27,430 bases of DNA from Zelonia costaricensis (lineage: Eukaryota; Euglenozoa; Kinetoplastea; Trypanosomatida; Trypanosomatidae), in assembly GCA_030849075.1 (NCBI GenBank), contig JASAOO010003184.1, positions 1-27,430 on the forward strand, in the 5' to 3' direction. How positions within the stretch are numbered: position 1 is the first letter of the stretch; each line of letters begins with the position of its first letter. This document shows positions 9,583 through 17,965 of this stretch, piece by piece. The translations under genes were made by a program, and so were the position numbers. The notes under the pieces were generated by a model. The model searched no databases and was not told the origin of the DNA. It was given only the letters and a program-made list of their open reading frames with translations.

Positions 9583-9911
9583 TAAAAAGAAACAAAAGGC
9601 GTCGCGATGAGCCGACGAGAGAGGGCAAACGGCAGACACCACACACCCACACACACAAAGGCACACGTGCAGACGCGCAGCCTGATGAAGACCCGCTACG
9701 CGTAAAGAGCGCGCCGTGCTTCGCTCTCGCTCTGCCCCGTCGCCTGCCAGTATTATCTATCTCGCGTCCACGTTTGTGCGAGTACGCGTGCGGAGTACGG
9801 AGGAGCACAGAAAAAGTGCGCGCGAGCAGCCGCCTTCTCTGTCTAGACCCGCGTGCTTTCCAGCAGCCTCTCGGGCAGGAGATGCGTGAAGCCGCGGGAG
9901 GTGAGAAGAAT

Positions 9912-9939
9912 CTAAAAGAAGAACCGAGGAGATGATGGG
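9912..9939 (-). promoter_or_regulatory. Possible spliced-leader acceptor for the 932-residue coiled-coil gene
   Basis: A pyrimidine-rich run on the minus strand (about 9914-9939) ends with an AG at 9913-9912, giving a leader of about 330 bases. Closer AGs without a good tract exist at 9682-9683 and 9696-9697, so the site is tentative. Confidence 0.28.
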
Positions 9940-10416
9940 GCTAAAAGTGTGTCTACTCGGCTGGTTGAACGTGTGTGGGGGGGGGGGAACAATGGCAGTG
10001 GAACGGAAGGTGCTTTCTTCTTCTTCCGAGCAAAGTGAGTAGCGGCACCCACAGAAGCGGCGAGCCACATGACGCGAGCGTGTCGAGGTTCAGGATTTGA
10101 AGAGCGGCAGCTGCGATGTGCCTTCTGTCGGGTGCGCAAACCACCACCTTGAGCGCAGAGCAATGACCGAGGGGAAAGGAAAAAACCAGAGGCGTGTCCC
10201 CGAGTGCGGACGTGATGCGGGCAGGTCTGCGGAAAATGTTGCTCTTTTTGGCCCCTCGCCCGTACGCTTCCCCCTTTCGCGTCGCTGGCCGCGGAAGGAA
10301 GAACCCGCACGCACGACGGGGGTTTGCGCGCCGTGTGCCAGCCCTGACCTTGCACCGTGTGAGTTAGTACGGAGAAGGCGGACAGGGGCAGGCGCGCAGG
10401 AGAACGGACGCATGAT

Positions 10417-10436
10417 TGCGTGCGTGCGTGCGTGCG
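10417..10436. repeat. Short tandem repeat (TGCG)5
   Basis: Five perfect copies of the tetranucleotide TGCG lie in the gap between the PPR-like and the coiled-coil genes. No function can be inferred; tetranucleotide repeats of this kind arise by slippage. Confidence 0.85.
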
Positions 10437-11061
10437 CGGGATGCGTGTGCCGCCCACTCATCCGACGTGGGTGAAAAAAAGAGGCAAAGAGACGAAAGAG
10501 AAACATGCAAATGGAGAGTTCGAATGGAGTTTACGTGGCACGACCGACTTGATCTGATGCCGCGGAAGCACGAGACCATTGCTTGGTGCACAACTCGGTG
10601 CAACGCACATTGGAGCGAGTAGGTACAGCAATCGAAGTCGTTTCTCTGGACCGACGGACATCAACGAAGCTAAGCGTGAGTGGTGGCGAAGAGCGCTGAC
10701 CTATATCACGAGCCTCCCGCGTGCTCCATCGGAAACATGCGAAGATGCCCCGCGGACTTCTCTTTAGCTTACTCTTCAGGTACGCTCATTAGTCGTGTGC
10801 CTCTGGCGCAGAGGCGAATCAAAAAGGCCATGGGGCCCCACGGAGACTTGGCAGGCAATCGAAGCCCGTCCATCTCATGCGAGTCCCGCACTCACCACGA
10901 CTGTCACCAACACTCCTATCAACAGTACTAAACCTGTGAAAAGGGGGGGGAACGAAAAGAATGCAGTGAGCGACAGAACGCCTGGAGCGCTGCGAGCGCT
11001 GGAAGGAGACACGCACAGCACACACACACGGCGCTCGCGACTGGGTACCTCACCGCGAGCA

Positions 11062-12099
11062 CTACTCGGGCGCCGCGCCGCCGTTCTTGTACCGCTGCAC
11101 CCAAAGCTGTCCCATCGCGTCAAAGTCCGCCATGGACTGCCGCCGCGTGGCGGCGTTGTCCTTCGCCTCGGCAAACATGACGCGGCCAAGCCACGGCTTG
11201 TTCTCGGGCATGAGTTGGTTGTCCACGCCGCGTAAAACAAAATCCAGCGCCTGCTCCGACACCGCCTCTCCCTTGGATGCGACGAGCTCCTCGTGGAAGT
11301 GAGCCGCCCAGCCTTCCTCCTCGAGTCGCTGCAGAGAGTACAGCATGGCGTGATACGCCTCCATGCTCATGGCGAAGTTGCTGCGCCGCATCGCGTAAAA
11401 GAGAGCAAGGGCCTCGGCGTAGCTGCTGGTGCGCGCAAAGAGGTGCTGAATCGTGCGCATCGATAGCTGCCGCCCCTGCCGCGCAGAGACCTGCATCAGC
11501 TTCACGAGCGTGTCGGTGTCGTTGCTGGACCCCAGTGGGACGCACAGCAGCAGCAGACGATCCAAAGCGTCCCCGAGACCGCGGCTCACGTCCTCCTCAC
11601 GCGGTGCCGTCGGGTCAATGGCATACTTGGCCAGCAGTGCAGCCACCGCGGCACAGCGCTCCTCCGCCGCCTTCGCCTCTGTATCCGCCTTATCGGGCTG
11701 TAGCGAGGCCGTCGCCTGCGCCGCGGCCTCCTCTGCCGCGGCCGTGCGACTCCACAATTGAAAAATCTCGCGACGCGCGTCGGCTGCGCGCTCCATTACG
11801 AGCTTGCCAGCCTCCGACTGCTGCCCGGCCGCTGCAAAAGTAGACGATGGTGCGGCCTCCGGCTCTGCGCTGGTATCGCTATTGCCGCCGCTGCTGCAGC
11901 TGCTGTTGGTCGCCTCGTCGGCGATGCTGCTCTGCGACCGGCGGTTAGTGTGCGCGGAGTGGTAAGCAACATAGGCCACCGTCGCCCCACGCGGCAGCCG
12001 TCGCAGGCTCGAAGTGGTCGCGGCGGTGGCAACCCTGGTGGCGGTGCTGCGCTGCAGCGTGCGGCTCAGGGCAGAACGAGCTGCTTTCCTGCCAAACAT
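11062..12099 (-). CDS. Probable mitochondrial protein with weak PPR-like helical repeats
   Basis: A 345-residue protein starting MFGRKAARSALSRTLQRSTA. The first 40 residues are rich in Arg, Ser, Ala and Thr and lack acidic residues, as expected for a mitochondrial presequence. A low-complexity Ser/Glu/Ala linker covers about 55-100 and an Ala/Glu-rich helix about 105-160. The C-terminal half has paired helices spaced like pentatricopeptide motifs: DTLVKLMQVSARQGR (196-210), IQHLFARTSSYAEALALFYAM (217-237) and MEAYHAMLYSLQRLEEEGW (246-264). PPR-like proteins in trypanosomatid mitochondria work in RNA metabolism, the mitoribosome or ATP synthase. Which of these applies here cannot be decided from sequence. 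The start is set by the first Met after a candidate acceptor at 12144-12145; the longer frame to 12300 runs through a microsatellite. Confidence 0.78.
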   Translation of the reverse strand: MFGRKAARSALSRTLQRSTATRVATAATTSSLRRLPRGATVAYVAYHSAHTNRRSQSSIADEATNSSCSSGGNSDTSAEPEAAPSSTFAAAGQQSEAGKLVMERAADARREIFQLWSRTAAAEEAAAQATASLQPDKADTEAKAAEERCAAVAALLAKYAIDPTAPREEDVSRGLGDALDRLLLLCVPLGSSNDTDTLVKLMQVSARQGRQLSMRTIQHLFARTSSYAEALALFYAMRRSNFAMSMEAYHAMLYSLQRLEEEGWAAHFHEELVASKGEAVSEQALDFVLRGVDNQLMPENKPWLGRVMFAEAKDNAATRRQSMADFDAMGQLWVQRYKNGGAAPE

Positions 12100-12143
12100 T
12101 GCTGACAGAGGGCACGTTGCGGCGCACAGGCTGGTTCGATCTG

Positions 12144-12257
12144 CTTGTGTTTGTGTGTGTGTGTGTGTGTTTGTGTTTGTGTGTTGAGCGGCGGAGATGA
12201 GCAGGACCGAGGGGGGGGCACCACAAAGAGAGGAGAGGAGAAGAGACAAGAGAGAGC
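12144..12257 (-). promoter_or_regulatory. Candidate spliced-leader acceptor with interposed CA repeat for the PPR-like gene
   Basis: On the minus strand a strong C/T tract (about 12223-12257) is followed by a G/C-poor segment and then a CA-rich microsatellite (12146-12181) that ends in AAG, with the AG at 12145-12144. No other AG occurs between the tract and this site, so it is the first usable acceptor. It leaves a leader of 44 bases. Confidence 0.5.
12146..12181. repeat. TG/CA microsatellite
   Basis: An interrupted TG repeat on the plus strand (CA on the coding strand) with a few TTTG units. It sits between the pyrimidine tract and the likely acceptor AG of the PPR-like gene. Confidence 0.9.
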
Positions 12258-13405
12258 GATGAAAGGCAGCAACGCGACGGTGCTTCGACGACGCCCCCAC
12301 TGAGGGGGGTCACGCCCATGAGAGCTCTCTCGATTACTCACTCTTTTGTGAGGTTGGGAGGCCCCCAAGCTCACCGGATGACGTCTGCGGCACACACTTC
12401 GCGAATCCGCTCACACCGTTTTGAGTGCACCAAACGCCGGCACGGCACTTTTGTCCTGCTGTCGGGCGACTGTCTTCACCGCTTCGCATGATCCACAGAG
12501 GGGCGCCAGCGAGGCGCATCACCTGCGTCTTTAGGCTGCTCTCATGTTTTCTATTTCCCTCACTGGCTGAGTGGAAGTTGCGGAGACACGAGACGTGAAG
12601 GGGGCGCAATGAGTCTTGCCCCTTGCGCTTAGAGTTAGCGTTACTGTGGCAAAAAGCGTGGGTAAGAGAAACGCGTAGACGTAGACAACAAGAAAAAAAC
12701 GGCGTGGTGAGTGGGCAGAAAACTAGTAAAAGTCAAAAAGAGGCACAAGCTGCCTCGGAGACGGCCTGTTCGAGACTCTCCCGCTGAAGAGGAGCGTCAG
12801 CAGAGTCCGTCTGTCGCTGTCAGATCCGCGCCTCGGCGCAGCTGTCTCGAGTACTACAGACGTCCACAAACGTGAACACGCGGTCGCCACTCCAGCTTGC
12901 AGTACTGGTACCCGCGCGTACCCAAACACAACCCGTCACCTGAAGTAGCGCCGCATCGTGACACAGCGTCGAAGCGGCGCACCCCACACATCAAGAAAGC
13001 GCAGGAAGTGGTGTGAAAAGGCTTCTCCACTTGACCCGCTCTCCACCCACACCAAACAACCAGCTGTAGCAATCGACGCGGGAAGAGAAGCGGCGGCAAG
13101 TCGGCGCCGCTGACGAGCGAAGAAGAGAAGAGCTGGTACAACCCACGGATACCGACGGACACGCGCAAGTACCAACACGAGGACAATCGCACGCCCACAC
13201 ATTTCGACCCTTGCGCAAGAGTGAAACGCAAAGGAAGAGCCGCCCAAGACGACACACGCGGGGGCAGAAATTCTGTGAGGAAAAATGAACGATGCGGACC
13301 GTTGCCAGGCAGTGCAAGGGCACTATGACGCTACGCGACAGAGGCGCCGGGCGCAGGAGCGCGAGCAGGAAAAGGCGCGCGGCGCGTTCGAGCACAGTTT
13401 TCCGT

Positions 13406-13429
13406 ACACACACACACACGCACACACAC
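13406..13429. repeat. CA microsatellite in the CS/Sel1 3' region
   Basis: A near-perfect CA repeat on the plus strand, interrupted by one CG, lying downstream of the CS/Sel1 stop codon. It reads as TG on the transcribed sense strand. Confidence 0.88.
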
Positions 13430-13633
13430 TATTTCTCGCCATTTTTGCTTGAGGGAGGACGCGGGGGATGCGCGCAGCTTGTTCCACCGCGCCTGTCTGC
13501 GCCGCACTGCTTCCCCCCATCCCCACCCTTCCGGGCCGCGCCCTTCACGCCCTTCGCGTCGACGAGGCTGCCCGCGCTGTCCCATTCTTGTTGGCTCTGG
13601 AGGGAGGGGAAAAGTGGGCTCGCTGCGTCCGCT

Positions 13634-15598
13634 CTAGAACATGCTGACGTCAGCGTTGTTGTTGGCGAGCCACGGGATGGCCTCCAGGAGGCCACTGATG
13701 GCGGAGTAGAAGAGCGGCAGCAGTAAGATGCGGATGGGGAAGGCCAGCGCGTACACGCCGTAGACGGTGAAGCCGGTGACGCAAGCGCGCTCCCAGAAAA
13801 GCTTGCTGCGCGCACCGTTGCCGACACCACGGCGAGCCCGCATCGCCGACCCGTCGCTGACGGGCCGCGACACGACACCGCCGTTCCCGGCGAAGCCGGA
13901 GCTCTTGTTCGTGAGCGCGTTGAGACGGGCCATGGACGAGGTCACCTTCACCTCGTCGCTCGCCGGCTTCCCGGCCGCAGCCGCAGCACTAGCACCAGCT
14001 CCGTTAGCAGCGCCAACCTTGGCTGCCGAGTCGGACGCCCCCTCTTTCTTGTCCCCGTCCGCAGTCGCGTTAGCGGCGCCAGCGGCGGCCTCCTTCTCCT
14101 CCGCGAGCACCATCTCCAGCATTGCAGGAATCTGCGGCGCACGGCGCAGGATCTCGGGCTGCGCACCGGCAGCCGCGTCGAGGTACTCCTTCGCGCTCGT
14201 GTACGACTTGGCCATGCCGTGCTCGCCCTTGATGTGCATGCAGCCACGCACAAAGTAGGCTGAGCCGCAGCCCCGGTCCATCGCCTTCTGGAGCCACGCG
14301 TGGTACTTGCCAATGCTCTGCTGCGCCTCCACCTCCTCCTCGGACAGCATCGACGACGCCGTGCTGCCGCGTAGCCAGAGCTGCGCGAGGCTCAGCATGC
14401 TATTCACGTGCCCCAGCTTTGCAGCGCGCTGATAGAAGTAGACGGCGGCGGGGAAGAGCGGTAGGAAGTGGCGTGCGCCTTGGTCGTAGAGCTCGCCCAC
14501 TTTCTGGCTCACCAGCGCGCTGGGCTCGCTGTCGTCGAGCGCGCGCTTCATGAGGAGGAACGCACCACGCGGGGACTGCAGCTGGCTGTAAATGTTGTAA
14601 AGCAGCAGCGTGCTCTGCTCGTGCTTGTGGTGAATCGCGGCGAGGCGCAGGAAGTGCAGGCAGCCCTTGATGTCCTGGTCCTCGAAGAACTTGAGGCCGC
14701 ATGCCATGAGCTCCGTCGCAGTCAGCTCGCGCTCTTCGTCGGACTCGTACTTCTCCTCCTCACCCTCGCCAACCTCGCCGATGTTGACGCGCGCCTTCTG
14801 CAGGTCCAGCATTGTGCACTCCAGAAAGTTCTCGAGCGTGCTCGGCTGTGAGCGGATCGCGCGGCAGGCGTTGTGCAGGCGGATCATCTCCATCAGAATG
14901 CCCCGCTGCTCGGTGGCTGTTCGGGTGGCCTCGTTGTCGGACTGGTCAATGAGCACCATGTCCACCTCGGCCAGCTTCTTCTTAATCTCCTCCTCCTCGG
15001 CGTGGTAGTTCTCCAGCTCGGCCTTGATGAACGCGGCAATGTTGTCCTCCTCGTCCTCGCCGTCCTTCTCGGCCTTGCTCGTCGCCTCCTTGGCCGCCTC
15101 ATCGAGCAGCTTGTCAAGGTCATCCTCGTCGTGGCCGTTCTTCGCCGCCTCCGCCTCATCCGATGCGGTCCCGTTCTTCTCACCGCTCTCGTCCGCCGCC
15201 GCCTCCTCCTGCGAGGGCAGCGTCGGCAGCTGCGTGCGGAACATGCGGTTGATCTCCGCCGCGGAGGTCAGCAACTCGTCGTCGGCGCGCATCGGCAGGT
15301 CCAGCAGGCAGTTCCACGGCGCCGCCGACTTCTTCTCGAGCTCGGCGACGAGGATGTTCTCGTCCTCGACGCGCCACTCCACCTCGTCCTTGACGGCGGC
15401 GTACAGGCGCCATTGCAGGATGCGCGTCTCCTTGTGGCTGATGCACAGGATGGCGCCATCCTTGATCTCGACAGTCAGGTCGCGTGGACGCACGCCGTCA
15501 GGGAGGGTGCACGGGATGCGAATCTCGAGGGCGGGCTCCTCGTCCTCGCCCTGCTTCCAGCGCGCCTTGCCGATGCTCTCCGTCACAGGGATCGCCAT
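13634..15598 (-). CDS. CS-domain and Sel1-like-repeat protein with C-terminal membrane anchor
   Basis: A 654-residue protein. Residues about 9-100 form a CS (p23/NudC-like) domain: YxW-like RWKQ start, LTVEIKDGAILCISHK, then DEVEWRVEDENILVAELEKK and the closing WNCLLD. A very acidic Glu/Asp/Lys linker follows (about 130-290). Residues about 295-480 carry Sel1/TPR-like helices (CLHFLRLAAIHHKHEQSTLLL; AAVYFYQRAAKLGHVNSMLSL; YHAWLQKAMDRGCGSAYFVRG), then an Ala/Gly-rich low-complexity stretch. Near the C-terminus about 607-640 is strongly hydrophobic, so the protein is probably tail-anchored with its domains in the cytosol. CS domains commonly mark HSP90 co-chaperones or nuclear-migration proteins, and Sel1 repeats are scaffolds, as in ER-associated degradation. 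A chaperone-adaptor role at the ER or mitochondrial surface is inference. The start at 15598 follows a good acceptor 30 bases upstream. Confidence 0.85.
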   Translation of the reverse strand: MAIPVTESIGKARWKQGEDEEPALEIRIPCTLPDGVRPRDLTVEIKDGAILCISHKETRILQWRLYAAVKDEVEWRVEDENILVAELEKKSAAPWNCLLDLPMRADDELLTSAAEINRMFRTQLPTLPSQEEAAADESGEKNGTASDEAEAAKNGHDEDDLDKLLDEAAKEATSKAEKDGEDEEDNIAAFIKAELENYHAEEEEIKKKLAEVDMVLIDQSDNEATRTATEQRGILMEMIRLHNACRAIRSQPSTLENFLECTMLDLQKARVNIGEVGEGEEEKYESDEERELTATELMACGLKFFEDQDIKGCLHFLRLAAIHHKHEQSTLLLYNIYSQLQSPRGAFLLMKRALDDSEPSALVSQKVGELYDQGARHFLPLFPAAVYFYQRAAKLGHVNSMLSLAQLWLRGSTASSMLSEEEVEAQQSIGKYHAWLQKAMDRGCGSAYFVRGCMHIKGEHGMAKSYTSAKEYLDAAAGAQPEILRRAPQIPAMLEMVLAEEKEAAAGAANATADGDKKEGASDSAAKVGAANGAGASAAAAAGKPASDEVKVTSSMARLNALTNKSSGFAGNGGVVSRPVSDGSAMRARRGVGNGARSKLFWERACVTGFTVYGVYALAFPIRILLLPLFYSAISGLLEAIPWLANNNADVSMF

Positions 15599-15628
15599 TC
15601 TCAACTTGGTAAGAGACGCGAGTGGCCA

Positions 15629-15655
15629 CTCCAGTGAGAGAAAAAAAAAAGAGAC
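15629..15655 (-). promoter_or_regulatory. Spliced-leader acceptor for the CS/Sel1 gene
   Basis: A textbook arrangement on the minus strand: a pyrimidine tract containing ten consecutive T (complement of 15641-15650) flanked by CTCTC, then the first AG at 15630-15629, leaving a 30-base leader. The AG lies in the 12-base perfect palindrome GAGTGGCCACTC (15620-15631). Confidence 0.62.
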
Positions 15656-16387
15656 GCCGCTCAACTACGTGTGAGTGCGCGTGTGTGCCTGTTGGTGTTT
15701 CTTCGCGGTGGTCTGTTAAAACAATCAAATAAGTGACGGTGTGGGTTTTTTTTGTTAAGTGGGACGAGGACGGTCGTTGTGTGCGCCTGTCAGATGGACC
15801 ACGTTGCTTCTGTGCAAATGCGTGCGCGTGGAGCGAGGCAAACGTGAGACGTGGCAGGTTCACGTCAGCGTGCGTGCGCCCGGCAGAAGCACGCATGATA
15901 GAGGGTACATTTGCACCAAACCCAAGGTCGAGGCACACCAATGCGGTGCGTGGAAGTGAAAATGGGAGCAGGGAAATGACGAAGGGTTTCGATGATGTCG
16001 CTCGTGGTGAGAGCATCGCCAAGCAGAGCGAGAAAAGGGAAAGCGAAGGGATGACAAGCGTGTCTCGCGGTGCTGCGCGCGCACGCGACCTAGCGCGCGG
16101 CCACGTCCCCGCCGTCCCCTGTGCTTCGTGTGTCTTTCTGAGCCAAATCTCATCTCTTCCGCCAAAAGGTCGTTTATGGAAATGGAGACGAGGCGCAGTG
16201 CTCAAGGAAGTCATTGCTGGAGCGCCGCGAAACTGCATGTTGACTGGTTACTCTTGTGATCGGGTTGTGGCGACTGCGTTGGCTGCGGGTCAGCCTTGAA
16301 CCCCCTTGACGTCATCCAGCAGGCCGTGACAATCGACTCTTGCGACGATACACGTGAACAGTGAGATCAAGCACCTCAGCACGCCCA

Positions 16388-16414
16388 CAAACACACACAC
16401 ACACGCACACACAC
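16388..16414. repeat. CA microsatellite next to the methyltransferase stop
   Basis: A CA repeat on the plus strand with one CG interruption. It starts 13 bases past the stop codon, so it would be the first part of the methyltransferase 3' UTR, read as TG/GT on the sense strand. Confidence 0.9.
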
Positions 16415-16426
16415 CGTGAGGGGTTA

Positions 16427-17125
16427 CTACTCCCGCTGCAGCGAGACCCGCGGGCGAGCCACCACAAGCGTCTGAGTGCGGAAGTACGAGCCTTGAATCG
16501 CCTTCACGCGCACAATCTCCACATCGGCCGCCTCCAGCGCACGGCGAAAATCGTCCTCATACGTCACCTCCCCAAAGTCGATTGTCGTCACAGCCCGAAG
16601 CAGACGCTTGACGAGCGGGGTGACGTACAGCCCGATGAAGGTGCGCTCCTCAAAAGTCTGAGTGAAGAAGATGTTACCGCCCCCGGGCACCTTCGGCACC
16701 GGGCTGCGCAGCATCTGGACACAGTGCCGCAGTGCGTCAGACTGCGACGGAATGATCATGAAGCTACCAGAGAAGTAGAGCACGTCAAACTTCTCCGTGT
16801 GCGACTTGTTGTAGTCGTGAATGTCGGCCTGCTCTACCCGCACCAGGTCCTGCACCCGGCCGCCGCACACGGCAATGTTTGCCTGAGCGCTACGCACATA
16901 AGCGAGGTCGTAGTCGACGCCCGTCACAGTCATCTGCTTGCTAATGATGATGTCGCGGTTGGCGATGAGGCTGGTGGCGGTGCCGATCCCGATGTCCAGC
17001 ATTGCGGCGTTTGTCGGGCACTCCAGCAGCACCTCGCGGTACCAGCGGGACGTAATTGGCACAATGCATGTGTCGTACACGAGCGACCGCAGCGAGCGGG
17101 CTTGGTCAGAGATGGCGGCCAGCAT
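16427..17125 (-). CDS. Class I SAM-dependent methyltransferase, substrate unknown
   Basis: A 232-residue Rossmann-fold methyltransferase. Motif I is LDIGIGTAT (43-51), the glycine-rich loop that binds S-adenosylmethionine. The acidic residue ending strand 2 is in VTGVDYD (about 68-73), and QADIHDY (99-105) followed by KFDVLYFSGSF (112-122) fits strands 3 and 4 around the active site. The C-terminal half keeps the expected alternating strand and helix pattern and ends near LVVARP. The N-terminus (SLVYDTCIVPITSRWY) is mildly hydrophobic and could associate with a membrane. No substrate-specific motif was recognised, so small-molecule or protein methylation cannot be separated. The start at 17125 is the only Met consistent with a candidate acceptor at 17140-17141, which would give a leader of only about 14 bases. 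Confidence 0.88.
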   Translation of the reverse strand: MLAAISDQARSLRSLVYDTCIVPITSRWYREVLLECPTNAAMLDIGIGTATSLIANRDIIISKQMTVTGVDYDLAYVRSAQANIAVCGGRVQDLVRVEQADIHDYNKSHTEKFDVLYFSGSFMIIPSQSDALRHCVQMLRSPVPKVPGGGNIFFTQTFEERTFIGLYVTPLVKRLLRAVTTIDFGEVTYEDDFRRALEAADVEIVRVKAIQGSYFRTQTLVVARPRVSLQRE

Positions 17126-17139
17126 CGCGAGAAGAAAAA

Positions 17140-17210
17140 CTTGACCGCGGTGGCAACGAGGAGGAGCCCAAAATGGAAAGCGCGATTGAGTAAGGAGGAA
17201 AGCAAAGGAG
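17140..17210 (-). promoter_or_regulatory. Candidate spliced-leader acceptor for the methyltransferase gene
   Basis: A C/T-rich region on the minus strand (about 17150-17210) precedes an AG at 17141-17140, just 15 bases upstream of the start codon. Other AGs occur within and beyond the tract, so a longer leader is possible. Confidence 0.35.
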
Positions 17211-17715
17211 AATCGTGCACAGGAGGTCAGGGGGGTCAGGTAGGAAGGCTTCGAGTCGCCACGTCGAGTCACGGGAGAGTAAAGGCGCGGGTATCGTGAG
17301 GAGTCGACAACGTGCTGCAGCTGCACTGATGCTCCACACGCAAGTCCTGAAAGACATCAAATATGCGCCAGTCAAGGAAAGCAATACACGAAGATAAAAG
17401 AAAGGAGGAGGGTTTGGGGGGGGGGCAAAAAGCGACGAGAGTAGACGCGGCGAGCGCAATGCAAGGCGTGGTGCCTGCAACGAGAGTCAGAAGCTGGACG
17501 GCGTAGAAACGCTCCGCAAGCAGAGCCTGGATGTCGTGTGGGTAGCTGGGCTTCGCCTTTGCGAGGCTGCTTGGGACCGTGACTGAAACGTGAAATGGCG
17601 CAGCCACAGCGCACCCCTGCCCAGGAACACAGCGCCACAGGAGCGTTGTTTCCGACTTCCCATCCTTCGTCATTTGACGCTCCTTGAGCCTTCCCTTCTG
17701 TTTCATTTTGCATGC

Positions 17716-17733
17716 GTGTGTGTGTGTGTGTGT
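17716..17733. repeat. TG/CA microsatellite
   Basis: A short perfect TG repeat on the plus strand within the gap between the methyltransferase and kelch genes. Confidence 0.85.
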
Positions 17734-17965
17734 CTGCGTGCTTTCAGGGCACGTCGAGGGCACGGACGGTCGACACACTACTGTGACCAGCCTCTTTGCT
17801 TCTGCGTGAGGAGCCTGAAGTGGCAACAGCGGTTGCGCTTGCCGCCGGAAGCAGAAGAAAACGAAGTCGATGCACCGTAGGACGCTACAGCAGGTCGAGG
17901 CGGCCTCTCCGCCGTCTTCCCCCCGGCACCCCCCCCCTCCCCCTTCACCGCCTCAACTCACCTCG

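Larger units (their letters stand above)
9583..11061. other. Intergenic: leader of the coiled-coil gene and 3' UTR of the PPR-like gene
   Basis: About 1.5 kb with no credible gene on either strand. Visible elements are a C/A microsatellite (about 9636-9660), G-runs of 11 (9977-9987) and 8 (10943-10950), each followed by AAC, and five tandem TGCG units (10417-10436). Open frames here are short, Arg/Pro/Ser-rich and domain-free. Confidence 0.55.
12100..13633. other. Intergenic: PPR-like gene leader and 3' UTR of the CS/Sel1 gene
   Basis: About 1.5 kb without a credible gene. It contains the acceptor region of the PPR-like gene at its low end and a CA microsatellite (13406-13429) about 200 bases downstream of the CS/Sel1 stop codon. 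The minus-strand open frames at 12854-13425 are Cys/Arg/Leu-rich with no domain and lie where a 3' UTR is expected. Confidence 0.5.
15599..16426. other. Intergenic: CS/Sel1 leader and methyltransferase 3' UTR
   Basis: About 830 bases with no supported gene. It contains the CS/Sel1 acceptor, a run of T on the plus strand near 15747-15754 (A-rich on the sense strand) and a CA microsatellite at 16388-16414 immediately after the methyltransferase stop. Confidence 0.55.
17126..17965. other. Intergenic: methyltransferase leader and kelch gene 3' UTR
   Basis: About 840 bases without a supported gene. Features are a run of 10 G at 17416-17425, a TG microsatellite (17716-17733) and a C-rich stretch immediately after the kelch stop (about 17917-17955). 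The open frames are domain-free. Confidence 0.55.

Noticed and set aside
12854..13425. Overlapping minus-strand frames of 103-144 codons
   Set aside because: Cys/Arg/Leu-rich, no recognisable domain, and located in the expected 3' UTR of the CS/Sel1 gene.
14873..15637. A 254-codon plus-strand frame opposite the CS/Sel1 gene
   Set aside because: Leu/Val/Arg-rich shadow of the acidic coding region, with no domain and on the wrong strand for this cluster.
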